64,000 nucleotides of DNA from JANQEU01 sp965242805 (lineage in GTDB: Bacteria > Bacteroidota > Bacteroidia > Cytophagales > Cyclobacteriaceae): contig CBDETD010000002.1 in NCBI GenBank assembly GCA_965242805.1, positions 868,001 to 932,000 of the forward strand, given 5' to 3'. The notes beneath the pieces are model-generated. The model did not search any database. It was not told the DNA's origin and saw only the letters and a list, made by a program, of their open reading frames with translations. The first letter of the stretch is position 1. Each line of letters opens with the position of its first letter. A program made the translations under genes and the position numbers. This document shows, piece by piece, positions 1-8,137 of this stretch.

Positions 1-592
1 CAGTCCCTCCTATTACGGATTGGACTCGATAGTAATATCTAATACCAGCTTCTGATACCGGTATGGAAATGCTATTTGTGGGGGTGAATAAATCAATTTG
101 CTCAAATGAGGAAAAGTTTGAATATCTGGATACATCCACCTGATATCCATCTATACCCATAATCTCAACCCAATTGGCAGTAAAGGAATTTGAGGTGATA
201 TCAGATGGTCCAGTTAGAAGTGGAGGCATTGGAACAGTTACCGTGTTGGAATTTGGAGATTGGCCATACGTGTAACTATTTGCCCTTACACGACAATACA
301 AAATTTCTCCCTCTGGCATTCCATTAGGACTATAATTGTCCGTATATCCAAGGTTGAAATCCTGATAAATGAAATTTGTAAAAAACGGATCTAATGCAAT
401 ATCAAGAAAATAATCATCAGCAAACGGATCCATATCCCATTGCAAGCCGAATCCTCCTTGGTCGATCCATTGTAAGGATAAGTTTGGTGGTGGTGGCGGT
501 CCTTGTGCCTTCAAAGGGATCCCGTATCCCAGACACAGGAGGATTAAAACAATAATGGAACACTTTTGAAAAACCGCTTCTTTTGACCACAT
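1..592 (-). CDS. Secreted fibronectin type III-like protein, N-terminal part (cut by left window edge)
   Basis: An open frame runs from an ATG at 592 to the left edge without a stop, so only the first 197 residues are visible. Residues 1-30 form a signal peptide (charged start, hydrophobic core, then a KAQ-type cleavage site). A run of five prolines follows, then beta-rich sequence in which the visible end resembles an Fn3 domain (the TSNSFTANW strand, then YYYRV near the edge). It is probably a cell-surface or secreted protein; the rest, where a sorting domain would sit, is outside the window. A copy of the island's 28-bp upstream element lies at 667-694, facing this gene. Function is unknown. 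Confidence 0.75.
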   Translation of the reverse strand, partial: MWSKEAVFQKCSIIVLILLCLGYGIPLKAQGPPPPPNLSLQWIDQGGFGLQWDMDPFADDYFLDIALDPFFTNFIYQDFNLGYTDNYSPNGMPEGEILYCRVRANSYTYGQSPNSNTVTVPMPPLLTGPSDITSNSFTANWVEIMGIDGYQVDVSRYSNFSSFEQIDLFTPTNSISIPVSEAGIRYYYRVQSVIGGT

Positions 593-666
593 AGTAATAT
601 TTTTTGAAATCATGAATGCTGCTTCAGTTGGTGCAATGTGATAATCCACTTAAACACTCACTTCTT

Positions 667-694
667 AGTAAGAAAATCTCGAAATGGTAAACAT
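667..694 (-). promoter_or_regulatory. 28-bp conserved upstream element, copy A
   Basis: In gene orientation it reads ATGTTTACCATTTCG, two variable bases, then TTTTCTTACT. It ends 74 bp before the ATG of the partial secreted protein at 592. Near-identical elements occur at 6091, 18483, 18621, 43579 and, on the plus strand, 21938. Whether it is a promoter or a regulator site cannot be told from sequence alone. Confidence 0.5.
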
Positions 695-701
695 CATTTT
701 C

Positions 702-962
702 AATGAACAATGAGCAATGAGTAATGAGCAGTGAGTTGTGAGTAATGAGCAATGAGTAATGAGCAATGAGTAATGAGCAATGAGTAATGAGCAATGAGTA
801 GTGAGCAATGAGTAATGAGCAATGAGCAATGAGTAATGAGCAATGAATAATGAGCAATGAGTAGTGAGTTGTGAGCAGTGAGTTGTGAGCAATGTGCAAT
901 GAATAGTTTCTTCCCCTTAGAATGAGCAATCTGCAATGAGCAGTGAACAATGAGTAATGAGA
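702..962. repeat. Degenerate heptanucleotide tandem repeat (ATGAGCA/ATGAGTA)
   Basis: About 260 bp are built from 7-bp units AATGAGC, AATGAGT and variants such as AGTGAGT and TTGTGAG, with a short interruption at 905-925. Because 7 is not a multiple of 3 and the complement contains no stop triplets, all three minus-strand frames stay open and give spurious peptides rich in SLLIAHYS-like units. The same heptamer type recurs at 6121-6170, 6380-6425 and 6640-6690. It sits just upstream of element A, as the 6121 copy does of element B. Confidence 0.9.
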
Positions 963-1165
963 TACGGAAAGCGTCAAATAAAAAGTGAATCTGTTCTGAA
1001 TTTACCTTGCTCGACGAAACGCAGTGAAGGTCTGGTTTCAGAGCCTGCTTTTAGGCAACCACCATTCCATGGGGATACGGTTAAGGATCCCAGACTGTCC
1101 ACATCAGAATACCGGTAATCTCCCCTGACTATCTCCAAATCAGTACTCTTGTCCGTACAAATACG
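963..1165. other. Intergenic stretch without a recognisable gene
   Basis: No convincing coding frame, tRNA or known motif was seen between the heptamer repeat and the terminator at 1166. Confidence 0.5.
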
Positions 1166-1195
1166 AAAAAAGTCCTGCTTCCTGAGCAGGACTTT
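1166..1195 (-). terminator. Rho-independent terminator after the fibre gene
   Basis: Perfect 11-bp arms (AAAGTCCTGCT at 1169-1179, its complement at 1185-1195) with a 5-nt loop. On the minus strand the arm merges into a T-run. It lies 29 bp past the stop of the gene at 1224 and probably ends the second RHS cassette transcript. Confidence 0.85.
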
Positions 1196-1223
1196 CCAAA
1201 CTTGTATTAGTATGAAGAGGAGC

Positions 1224-2441
1224 TTAATTCTTTCTTATTTCCTTTTGAAGTCGGTCAATTTTCTCTTCCTGCTCATCCAGTCGTTTATTCTGGTCGATAA
1301 TATACAAGGTTAACTCCTCGATCTTCTGGAGAAGTTTGGCGTTCATCTCACTAAGATTGATTCCATTGGCATCAACGTCCTGTTCTGATGGGATATCAGG
1401 AAGATGGTTATTTTCCTTGATAAAGCTTTCAACGTCCTCCAACTCCATTAATTCATAATCATCCTCAAAGACAAAATCGGACCATCCTGAAGATTCGACA
1501 TTTACCTCCCTGGCAGCCACAGACCCTTCAACTGCGAGTTTATGGGATCCCGTAGTGGCTGTGCCCACTCCAATGGCACCTGAACTGGTGAGGTGAAGTA
1601 ATCCGGTAGGACTTGCTACCTCGATTTTGATGGGTTCGGTGTTATTAACAGCATCCTGAATGACAAACTTTCCGGCGTTATCAACTCTCGTCTGCCAGGT
1701 TGCAACAGATGGTCGTTCAATCTGGATCCTGGGGTCTGCTGCACTCAGATGAAGAAGCTGTGTGGGATTGGTGGTCCCTACACCCACATTTCCAGAACCA
1801 TCAATTTTAAATTTGATTTTATCAGGACCATATTGTTGCAGTGCAGCTCCGGATGGAAATCGCCAAATTTCAAATGCATCAGCATTCGTCCGAGAATCTA
1901 ATTTAAAACCCCAACCTGGCATTGAACTATCATCCAATTCGAAATTATTTCCTCCTGTGAATTTTAAATTTTGTGAAATACCGACCCAATTATCAACCAG
2001 GGTGGAAATTCGACCAATTGAACTTGACGATGAGTATTTCAAACCGATGTGATGCATCAGTCCTTCGTTTTCATAATAGCCTTGTGAGTTGATGATGGTT
2101 TGGCCATTGATTTTTAAGTCACTAGATTCAAAAGTCCCGGCAATCTGCATATCTCCATAAATATTCATACCCGCCACGGGAGTCGCACCTATGACTCCCC
2201 AGGTCCATCCACGTCCGGGAGTATTGCTCATATTGTGCTTTATACTGTAGTCCGTAACTGGGCCATAGTGATATTCACTCGTATTACCCATGTGGATCTT
2301 ATAATTGTTACTGCTCCAAAATCTAACACCATAACCTTCACCGGGGGTGATATCAACATAATTCTGAGCCACAAGTCCGTGGCTTGCTGTGAGCAAACTC
2401 ACAATTATCAAGTATCTGAAAACTATTTTCTTCATGTTCAT
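1224..2441 (-). CDS. Secreted fibre-like protein with C-terminal coiled coil
   Basis: This 405-residue protein has a signal peptide ending near residue 26 (HGLVAQ). The centre carries a VGVGTTNPTQLLHL segment, typical of tail-fibre/adhesin-like Bacteroidota proteins. The last 90 residues (SFIKENNHLPDIPSEQ, then a heptad-patterned coiled coil) match a C-terminus often seen beside RHS genes. Unlike the protein at 17330 it lacks the S74 chaperone signature. It lies 21 bp after the RHS-like gene at 2463, so the two are probably co-transcribed, and a terminator follows. A surface fibre or an accessory of the RHS protein is inferred; no enzymatic motif is seen. ATG 2435 is an alternative start. Confidence 0.8.
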   Translation of the reverse strand: MNMKKIVFRYLIIVSLLTASHGLVAQNYVDITPGEGYGVRFWSSNNYKIHMGNTSEYHYGPVTDYSIKHNMSNTPGRGWTWGVIGATPVAGMNIYGDMQIAGTFESSDLKINGQTIINSQGYYENEGLMHHIGLKYSSSSSIGRISTLVDNWVGISQNLKFTGGNNFELDDSSMPGWGFKLDSRTNADAFEIWRFPSGAALQQYGPDKIKFKIDGSGNVGVGTTNPTQLLHLSAADPRIQIERPSVATWQTRVDNAGKFVIQDAVNNTEPIKIEVASPTGLLHLTSSGAIGVGTATTGSHKLAVEGSVAAREVNVESSGWSDFVFEDDYELMELEDVESFIKENNHLPDIPSEQDVDANGINLSEMNAKLLQKIEELTLYIIDQNKRLDEQEEKIDRLQKEIRKN

Positions 2442-2462
2442 ATTTTTAAGACTGTCTTCGTT

Positions 2463-5400
2463 TTATTCAGTAGGACCTATCAAATGATATTCAAATTGTT
2501 GAAGGATATTGCCCTCATGATCACGGATGAATCGTAAGCGACCAAATGTGTCATACTCGTAGTAAGTGCTCAATCCACTCGGATCGGTTTGTCGTGTCAT
2601 CCCAAAACCAGGATCATAGGCATACGTAGTTACCAATGCATTTGGCAGGTTGTCTCTCAGTAAAGTGTGATTGGCATTGCTCATGGTTTGGTTGTTATCA
2701 TCATCAAGAATGACACTATGATTCAACGCCGCTACCATTTCATCCCAGGATGCTCCTACAATGTGGGCTACAGGAAGTGTCTGATTATACCCCCATACAT
2801 AAGTATGTGTCAATCCATCGGCAGTCACAACTTCCATAATATTGTTTTTGCTGTCATATCTATTGACTACAGTTCGATCCTCAAGTTTGGCAAGATCATC
2901 AGTGCCATGGGCAATCTGAATATTGATAGGGCGTCCTTGACCATCATATAGCGTATTTTTCATGGACTGCGTCTGTGCATTCACAATACGTTTGACCCTT
3001 ACCGGTTCCGCAACACGGTTCTGGTTGATCAGGGCAGTATACCCCAGGTCACTCGCATAGGTGAAGACTGCTTCCTCATCTGCTTTTCCGAGATGGTCCA
3101 CAAGGTGCCTTCTTACCTGGTATTGACTTAACGAAGGATCGTCATATACATAGTTTTGAACAATGGTCATGGATGGTCCACCTTCATTTCTGGTTACCGT
3201 TGTAGATTTCAACTGAACCCAGAAGTGCGTGATCCCATAAGGTACCTGCTCATACATCAACCTGGGATCAAAAGTTCCATAGAAACACTCTAAGTCCATT
3301 GTTTCCGGAAATTCTACACATGGAGTGGGTCTTGGTACGTTTTTCCCAATCTGTGGATCATCACTACATATTCCGGTTACTGGCATAATAGTATAATCAT
3401 GGAAAACCATCCTGTTACCTACACCTGGGTCCTCACTGAAGTTAGGTGTCTTTATCAGTTTAATGTCAACAAATTTTGATTCTGTTGGTCTGAAATAGAA
3501 TCCACTTTGACTATTCAATAATGGTTGTTTGACGAATTCATTGTAGGTGTGTTGTTGCAATACGAATGAATTTGCCTGGTAATCAAAAGTATAGATCTTT
3601 TCGTCTTTGACCTTACCGTTCAGCGCTCTGTATTTAATATAAGGCCTGTCTCCTACCCCCTCAAATTCATTGTAGAAGTCGTAAACCGTTGCACCATTCA
3701 AATTTCCATTGGGATCCACATCTACAACGCTGACGGTATTGTATGCCAGTACATTTGATGTCGGGGTCGCCCGATTAGATGCATGTCTATCTACGTATTC
3801 ACAGGACACCACCCATGCCTGACATTCCGTGTTCTGTGGAATGTACAATTCCTCGGTAAAATAAGGTACGTTGAAGTTCTTTAAGTGATGTAGTTTACCT
3901 GATGTTGCAGTGGAAGACAAAAGGAGATCAGGAGTGGGCATTCCACCTATTTCCGTGATATCATCGTAATAGTAGATAGTAGATTTCGCTACCACTCCAA
4001 GGTCATCTTTGTCTTCTTTTTTGATAATCCTTACACCTCCTGCCAGGTACAGTACATCCGTTGTTTCTGTTGTTGTCCTGTAGACTTCCACTTCAATTGT
4101 CACATCAGGTTGATCATTCATAATGAATATATTGTGGATACCCGGCTCTAACCACGTAACTACCTCCTCAGCCACAACCTGGCCGGATTGCCAGATAGGG
4201 AATGCCTGGTATTGGAGAAGATCACAAAGAGGTAAGGGGGTTCCTGCGTAAACGGATACAGCCTGAACATCTTGAGGTTGGCTATTTCCAAGAACCCTTA
4301 CTTTTATCCGATAATTATCGGCTTCATCGATCACAAATTTCTTTTTAGTTGCGATGGGAGCACCTAACGCGACATCATCACATGAATAGTATCCAATTGA
4401 ATCCGTGGGGTCTACTCCTCCTAAAAATGCTGCTCCGGTAATATATATGTCTTGAGTTAGAAGTTCCGGTTGAACGTAGGAATTGGGTTTGTAGGTAAAC
4501 GTTGTACTTCCACCAGTAGGATAATGTATAGTCTTGAGGATGCCGGCTTCAATCTTCGCAGGATTTGGATTCCTGTTTCCCACAGTAGAAGTGGGCAGAT
4601 CATATAAGGGATCTGCAGGGATCAGGGAAAGGTTTGAGAAACCATTGTAATAACCCCAGTAATCCTGTGAGTAAGAAATTCGATCCGGTAGTTCGATATT
4701 GCTATAGTCGAATTTATATTCCTGGTAATCTAAAGCCGTCCAATCACCTTTAATAAGTATCCTATCGAGTTTTAATCGGGACTCATATATTGTTGTTGGA
4801 TTGCTGGGACCGAAATAAGAATATTTCAACTCATATTCCTGCACCAGTCTTTCTACATCGTATATCCATATTTTCCCCAAAAGTGGTTCGTTGTCGAGAT
4901 CAAGCCTGGTGGGTATTCCGAATACTTCAGTATCCGTGCTGTACTGGAAGTCAACTGCCGTTAAATTGTTCAGTACTATCTCTGAAAGATACCTTTTTGT
5001 GTGCCTGTACTTCACATCACTAGCGATAGACCAGCTACCTTCCCCACAATCATCAATTGTGTTGGGATTCTTGTCCCGCAACATATCAGATAAACCACCC
5101 ATGGAGAATTCATGTGTGGTGTATTCATCAGAGTAATTAAACGTCATGAAGTCCCCGAAGAACGTATTGTTGATGCTTGTGAGATACCAACCGGAAGTAT
5201 AGGTTCTGACAGATTGGAAATCACCGGCTTCCACTCTTGTACTTTCGGTGAGATCAAACACATAGATCGTACCCTGGTTGTCTTTGAGTTCCCATGAGGT
5301 AATGACTTTTACCCCATGATCATCTGGTGCACCGAAATTTACTGTCACCTGAAGATCCGGTATCTCCACACAATAAGCCGATCCCGTCTCATAATCAATA

Positions 5401-6047
5401 AAAAGGGTACCACTGAGATTTCCGGCACTAAACGAATAAGTATCTGGCTGGGTATCGATGAACTTATGTTCTGTTATGTGTTGTCTGAAATGAATGTATC
5501 GCTCAACCCACATGGAGTCATAGTTACCTGCAGATCCCGGAGCCATGTTTTTCTCCATGAATTTTTTGTACTGCTCAAATACAGTTTTACTCTGACTTTG
5601 GCCATTTGTCAGTATGATGTTTGGATAGACCACCTCCGAATAGAATGGATAGTACTTCCAATACGCATCCAGGTAGTCGTCCGGTAGACCGTTGATGTTC
5701 CTTGAAATAAAACCTCCCGCATTCAGGTTCCATCCCAAACCGACATTGCTCGCAGCCTGTCCCACCTTTATCCCGGAGGCGATATAGTCCAGACTTACAT
5801 TGTGACCTAGTTTTCTTCCCGCCACATTGTGAAGGGGGACGTTAATGGATGCTTTACCCGTATAATGCATGACGCTGTTGTTGTTTGCATATTCCGTAAA
5901 TGCCGCAGCTTCCGGTGTTTTGGGAACTGTCACCATTTCTTCCGGATGGAATTCGGGAAATTCCGTCTGTGAGTAAGCAAATAGTGTTAGCAAATAAGCA
6001 AATAACGTGAGCGTAAATTTCATTTTTGATCGATCGTTCATATCCAT
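2463..6047 (-). CDS. Secreted RHS/YD-repeat protein without a C-terminal toxin domain
   Basis: This 1194-residue protein begins with a signal peptide (hydrophobic core from ATG 6023, ending FAYSQ); ATGs at 6047, 6041 and 6023 are all possible starts. The N-terminal block, with an NVGLGWNLNAGGFISR segment near residue 100, is typical of large Bacteroidota RHS-family secreted proteins. YD-type repeats appear only near the end (TYAYDPGFG, YYEYDTFGRL), and the protein stops at YHLIGPTE. There is no RHS-core hyperconserved motif and no variable effector, in contrast to the 3062-residue neighbour. It may be a shell or partner subunit; that is inference. Element B lies 43 bp upstream, and the 405-residue fibre gene follows at once. 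Confidence 0.85.
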   Translation of the reverse strand: MDMNDRSKMKFTLTLFAYLLTLFAYSQTEFPEFHPEEMVTVPKTPEAAAFTEYANNNSVMHYTGKASINVPLHNVAGRKLGHNVSLDYIASGIKVGQAASNVGLGWNLNAGGFISRNINGLPDDYLDAYWKYYPFYSEVVYPNIILTNGQSQSKTVFEQYKKFMEKNMAPGSAGNYDSMWVERYIHFRQHITEHKFIDTQPDTYSFSAGNLSGTLFIDYETGSAYCVEIPDLQVTVNFGAPDDHGVKVITSWELKDNQGTIYVFDLTESTRVEAGDFQSVRTYTSGWYLTSINNTFFGDFMTFNYSDEYTTHEFSMGGLSDMLRDKNPNTIDDCGEGSWSIASDVKYRHTKRYLSEIVLNNLTAVDFQYSTDTEVFGIPTRLDLDNEPLLGKIWIYDVERLVQEYELKYSYFGPSNPTTIYESRLKLDRILIKGDWTALDYQEYKFDYSNIELPDRISYSQDYWGYYNGFSNLSLIPADPLYDLPTSTVGNRNPNPAKIEAGILKTIHYPTGGSTTFTYKPNSYVQPELLTQDIYITGAAFLGGVDPTDSIGYYSCDDVALGAPIATKKKFVIDEADNYRIKVRVLGNSQPQDVQAVSVYAGTPLPLCDLLQYQAFPIWQSGQVVAEEVVTWLEPGIHNIFIMNDQPDVTIEVEVYRTTTETTDVLYLAGGVRIIKKEDKDDLGVVAKSTIYYYDDITEIGGMPTPDLLLSSTATSGKLHHLKNFNVPYFTEELYIPQNTECQAWVVSCEYVDRHASNRATPTSNVLAYNTVSVVDVDPNGNLNGATVYDFYNEFEGVGDRPYIKYRALNGKVKDEKIYTFDYQANSFVLQQHTYNEFVKQPLLNSQSGFYFRPTESKFVDIKLIKTPNFSEDPGVGNRMVFHDYTIMPVTGICSDDPQIGKNVPRPTPCVEFPETMDLECFYGTFDPRLMYEQVPYGITHFWVQLKSTTVTRNEGGPSMTIVQNYVYDDPSLSQYQVRRHLVDHLGKADEEAVFTYASDLGYTALINQNRVAEPVRVKRIVNAQTQSMKNTLYDGQGRPINIQIAHGTDDLAKLEDRTVVNRYDSKNNIMEVVTADGLTHTYVWGYNQTLPVAHIVGASWDEMVAALNHSVILDDDNNQTMSNANHTLLRDNLPNALVTTYAYDPGFGMTRQTDPSGLSTYYEYDTFGRLRFIRDHEGNILQQFEYHLIGPTE

Positions 6048-6090
6048 GAAAGTTTCAGTTCACAGGTGGTTAGGACCTGTTTCATGTAGT

Positions 6091-6118
6091 AGTAAGATTA
6101 TTGTGAAATGGTAAACAT
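6091..6118 (-). promoter_or_regulatory. 28-bp conserved upstream element, copy B
   Basis: Gene-oriented ATGTTTACCATTTCA followed by ATCTTACT, the same length as copy A. It ends 43 bp before ATG 6047. As with copy A, heptamer repeats follow directly on its upstream side. Confidence 0.5.
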
Positions 6119-6140
6119 CTTTCTTTCAATGAGCAGTGAA

Positions 6141-6902
6141 CAATGAGCAATTAGCAAAGTGCAATGAACAAGGGAAGGTAACGAGAGTCACTATACGCTC
6201 TGAAGTCCTTTCGAAGAGAGTGTTCGGCATTACGCAACAATTACAACAGTAAAAAGCGCACTGAGAAAACTATTCATGTATGGCAATAGGATCATGAATA
6301 GATTTCTCACTTCGTACCAAATCGCGCTCAAATAAGATCGTTTACCCTAAACTCCGTTCGAAAGGACTGCAGGGGTGGGAGTAATGAACAATTAACAGTG
6401 AGTAATGAACAATTAGCAAAGTGCAATAAACAAGGGAGGGTACCGAGAGTCACTATACGCTATGAAGTCCTTTCGAAGGGAGCGTTCGGTATTGCGCGAC
6501 AATGACAACTGTAAAAAGCGCACTGAGAAAACTATTCATGTATGGTAATAGGATCATGAATAGATTTCTCACTACGTACCAAATCGCGCTCAAATAAGAT
6601 CGTCTATACTAAACTCCGTTCGAAAGGACTGCAGGGGTGGGAGTAATGAACAATTAACAGTGAGTAATGAACAATTAGCAAAGTGCAATAAACAAGGGAG
6701 GGTACCGAGAGTCACTATACGCTATGAAGTCCTTTCGAAGGGAGCGTTCGGTATTGCGCGACAATGACAACTGTAAAAAGCGCACTGAGAAAACTATTCA
6801 TGAGTGGTTACAGCATCATGAATAGATTTCTCACTTCGTACTAAATCGCGCTCAAATAAGATCGTTACCCTAATCTACGTTCGAAAGGACTGCAGGGGTG
6901 GT
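6141..6902. repeat. Three tandem 262-bp units with nested inverted repeats
   Basis: Three copies start near 6141, 6403 and 6665. Matching landmarks are exactly 262 bp apart between copies 1, 2 and 3, apart from a 1-bp loss in the third. Each begins with heptamer-type sequence and then holds a large imperfect palindrome. The outer arms are AGTCCTTTCGAA and TTCGAAAGGACT (6204/6357, 6466/6619, 6728/6880). An inner 16-bp stem with one mismatch (6263-6278 with 6293-6308 in copy 1) closes a 14-nt loop. No coding frame is evident. It could be a mobile or structured element amplified in tandem. Confidence 0.85.
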
Positions 6903-7055
6903 GCAGTTGAATAGATGGGATGGCGAAGTCAAAATGGTTACAGGTACAACTAGGTTCACTGATTTACTGGCCTCACTCGTCAAAGCTACAGTGCATCCGG
7001 AATATAGTGCCACTAACTTCCAGACCTAAACAAGTTCATAAATCTATATCTACCA

Positions 7056-7318
7056 GGCTTAAGTCGTGCCTTCCCTCCATCCCTAGCTGGAAGACTTAAG
7101 CCAGTTTAGTAATACGATAGAGAAGAAACCGTCATCAACAAGAATAGCGTAGAAGACAAGATACAATCTTGCCAATATCAATGAGGGAAACCGTCATCAA
7201 CAAGAATAGCGTAGAAGACAAGATACAATCTTGCCATTATCAATGAAGCTTAAGACTATCCACCCTTAACCTTAGCAGGAAGACTTAAGCCAGATATGGG
7301 CTGGAAGACTTAAGCCAG
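7056..7318. repeat. 62-bp direct repeat pair and GACTTAAGCC hairpin repeats
   Basis: Two nearly identical 62-bp units lie back to back at 7125-7186 and 7187-7247. They are flanked by copies of GGAAGACTTAAGCCAG at about 7088, 7277 and 7302, and an opposite-strand copy (GGCTTAAGTC) at 7056-7065 can pair with 7093-7102. No reading frame or transposase is present. The stretch 6903-7055 shows nothing recognisable. Confidence 0.75.
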
Positions 7319-7340
7319 TTTAGTGTCGGATTCCGTTATA

Positions 7341-7367
7341 CTCGTTGAAGTTGCAAACTTCAACGAG
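7341..7367. repeat. Perfect 12-bp stem hairpin
   Basis: Arms CTCGTTGAAGTT and AACTTCAACGAG enclose the loop GCA, 20 bp after the stop of the putative immunity gene. The apex GTTGCAAAC-type sequence matches the REP-like hairpins at 25446-25552. There is no T-run on either side, so it is not a standard intrinsic terminator. Confidence 0.7.
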
Positions 7368-7387
7368 ATATGGGGTAAAAGTAAATT

Positions 7388-8137
7388 TCAGTTAAGATTA
7401 TTTAATAAGACGACTTTTGTCTTTTTGAGATCATCTATTATTCCACAATAACAAACATATTCTGAACGGAACGCATTAGGACTGAACCATATGCATAACA
7501 ATCTGTCATGTATTACCACTCGATCTATCGAATAAGTATCTAGATACTCGAAATCTCCTTTTAGTAAGTCTGAGAATATAATTTCATATTTTTCTAGCTC
7601 CTCTTTTAATCCAATATCGAACTTGATCAAGTTAAGAGATTTAGTTAAATATATTCCTTCATCAAATGTAACTGCTGGGGCTGAAGTTTCATTTATCTTT
7701 AATTCGTTAACTGTAACATTATTTTCAGTATTAATTATTGAAAATACAAAACCATTCTTCCTTTGGTCCAAAATCTCATTGTATACTGAAAACACAATGA
7801 ATTGAGAGTGATTTTTGTCAAAGTAGTTAAAATCTGAAAGAGCGGTAATATCATTCACATCTAGAAGAACTGAATCATTCTTCATCACTCTCAAGAATGC
7901 CTTTTCAGAAACTTCATCCAGCCCAATTTCTATGTTCATTCCGAAAAGGTGGTATTCACCTATTCCATTTATTATCAAATAATTTTCATCGGAATATATG
8001 TTTTCAGAAATCTTGTCAAAATAGACTGTATCTCGTTGTCCATATAAATCAGAACACAGGCTAGGGAACATCAAAGCTAAGCATACAGTAATTTTATTGC
8101 CTAGTGAGCGCCTCATATACTCTTTTATGCCTTTCAT
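7388..8137 (-). CDS. Exported small protein, candidate immunity protein for the RHS-M15 toxin
   Basis: No known domain is recognised. The frame is open from 8230, but in-frame ATGs at 8137 and 8116 fit best: from 8116 the product starts MRRSLGNKITVCLALMFPSL, a signal peptide ending near DLYGQ. It therefore overlaps the last 23-44 bp of the RHS gene, which implies translational coupling. The mature part (about 215 residues) is acidic and beta-rich. Immunity genes of polymorphic toxins sit directly after the toxin, and a toxin cutting peptidoglycan needs a periplasmic inhibitor, which the signal peptide supports. The immunity role is inference from position, overlap and predicted location. Confidence 0.65.
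   Translation of the reverse strand: MKGIKEYMRRSLGNKITVCLALMFPSLCSDLYGQRDTVYFDKISENIYSDENYLIINGIGEYHLFGMNIEIGLDEVSEKAFLRVMKNDSVLLDVNDITALSDFNYFDKNHSQFIVFSVYNEILDQRKNGFVFSIINTENNVTVNELKINETSAPAVTFDEGIYLTKSLNLIKFDIGLKEELEKYEIIFSDLLKGDFEYLDTYSIDRVVIHDRLLCIWFSPNAFRSEYVCYCGIIDDLKKTKVVLLNNLN

Noticed and set aside
624..977. Three overlapping minus-strand frames of 75-117 residues rich in SLLIAHYS units
   Set aside because: They are translations of a 7-bp tandem repeat that has no stop in any minus-strand frame. Composition is wholly repeat-driven and no start signal or homologous domain is visible.
2235..2537. Plus-strand frame of 100 residues spanning the fibre/RHS junction
   Set aside because: It is antisense to two well-supported genes and has no domain.
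6141..6902. Possible CRISPR array
   Set aside because: Units are 262 bp long and repeated in full; there are no short repeats with unique spacers and no cas genes.
7341..7367. Intrinsic terminator for the immunity candidate
   Set aside because: The stem is perfect but neither side has a T-run.
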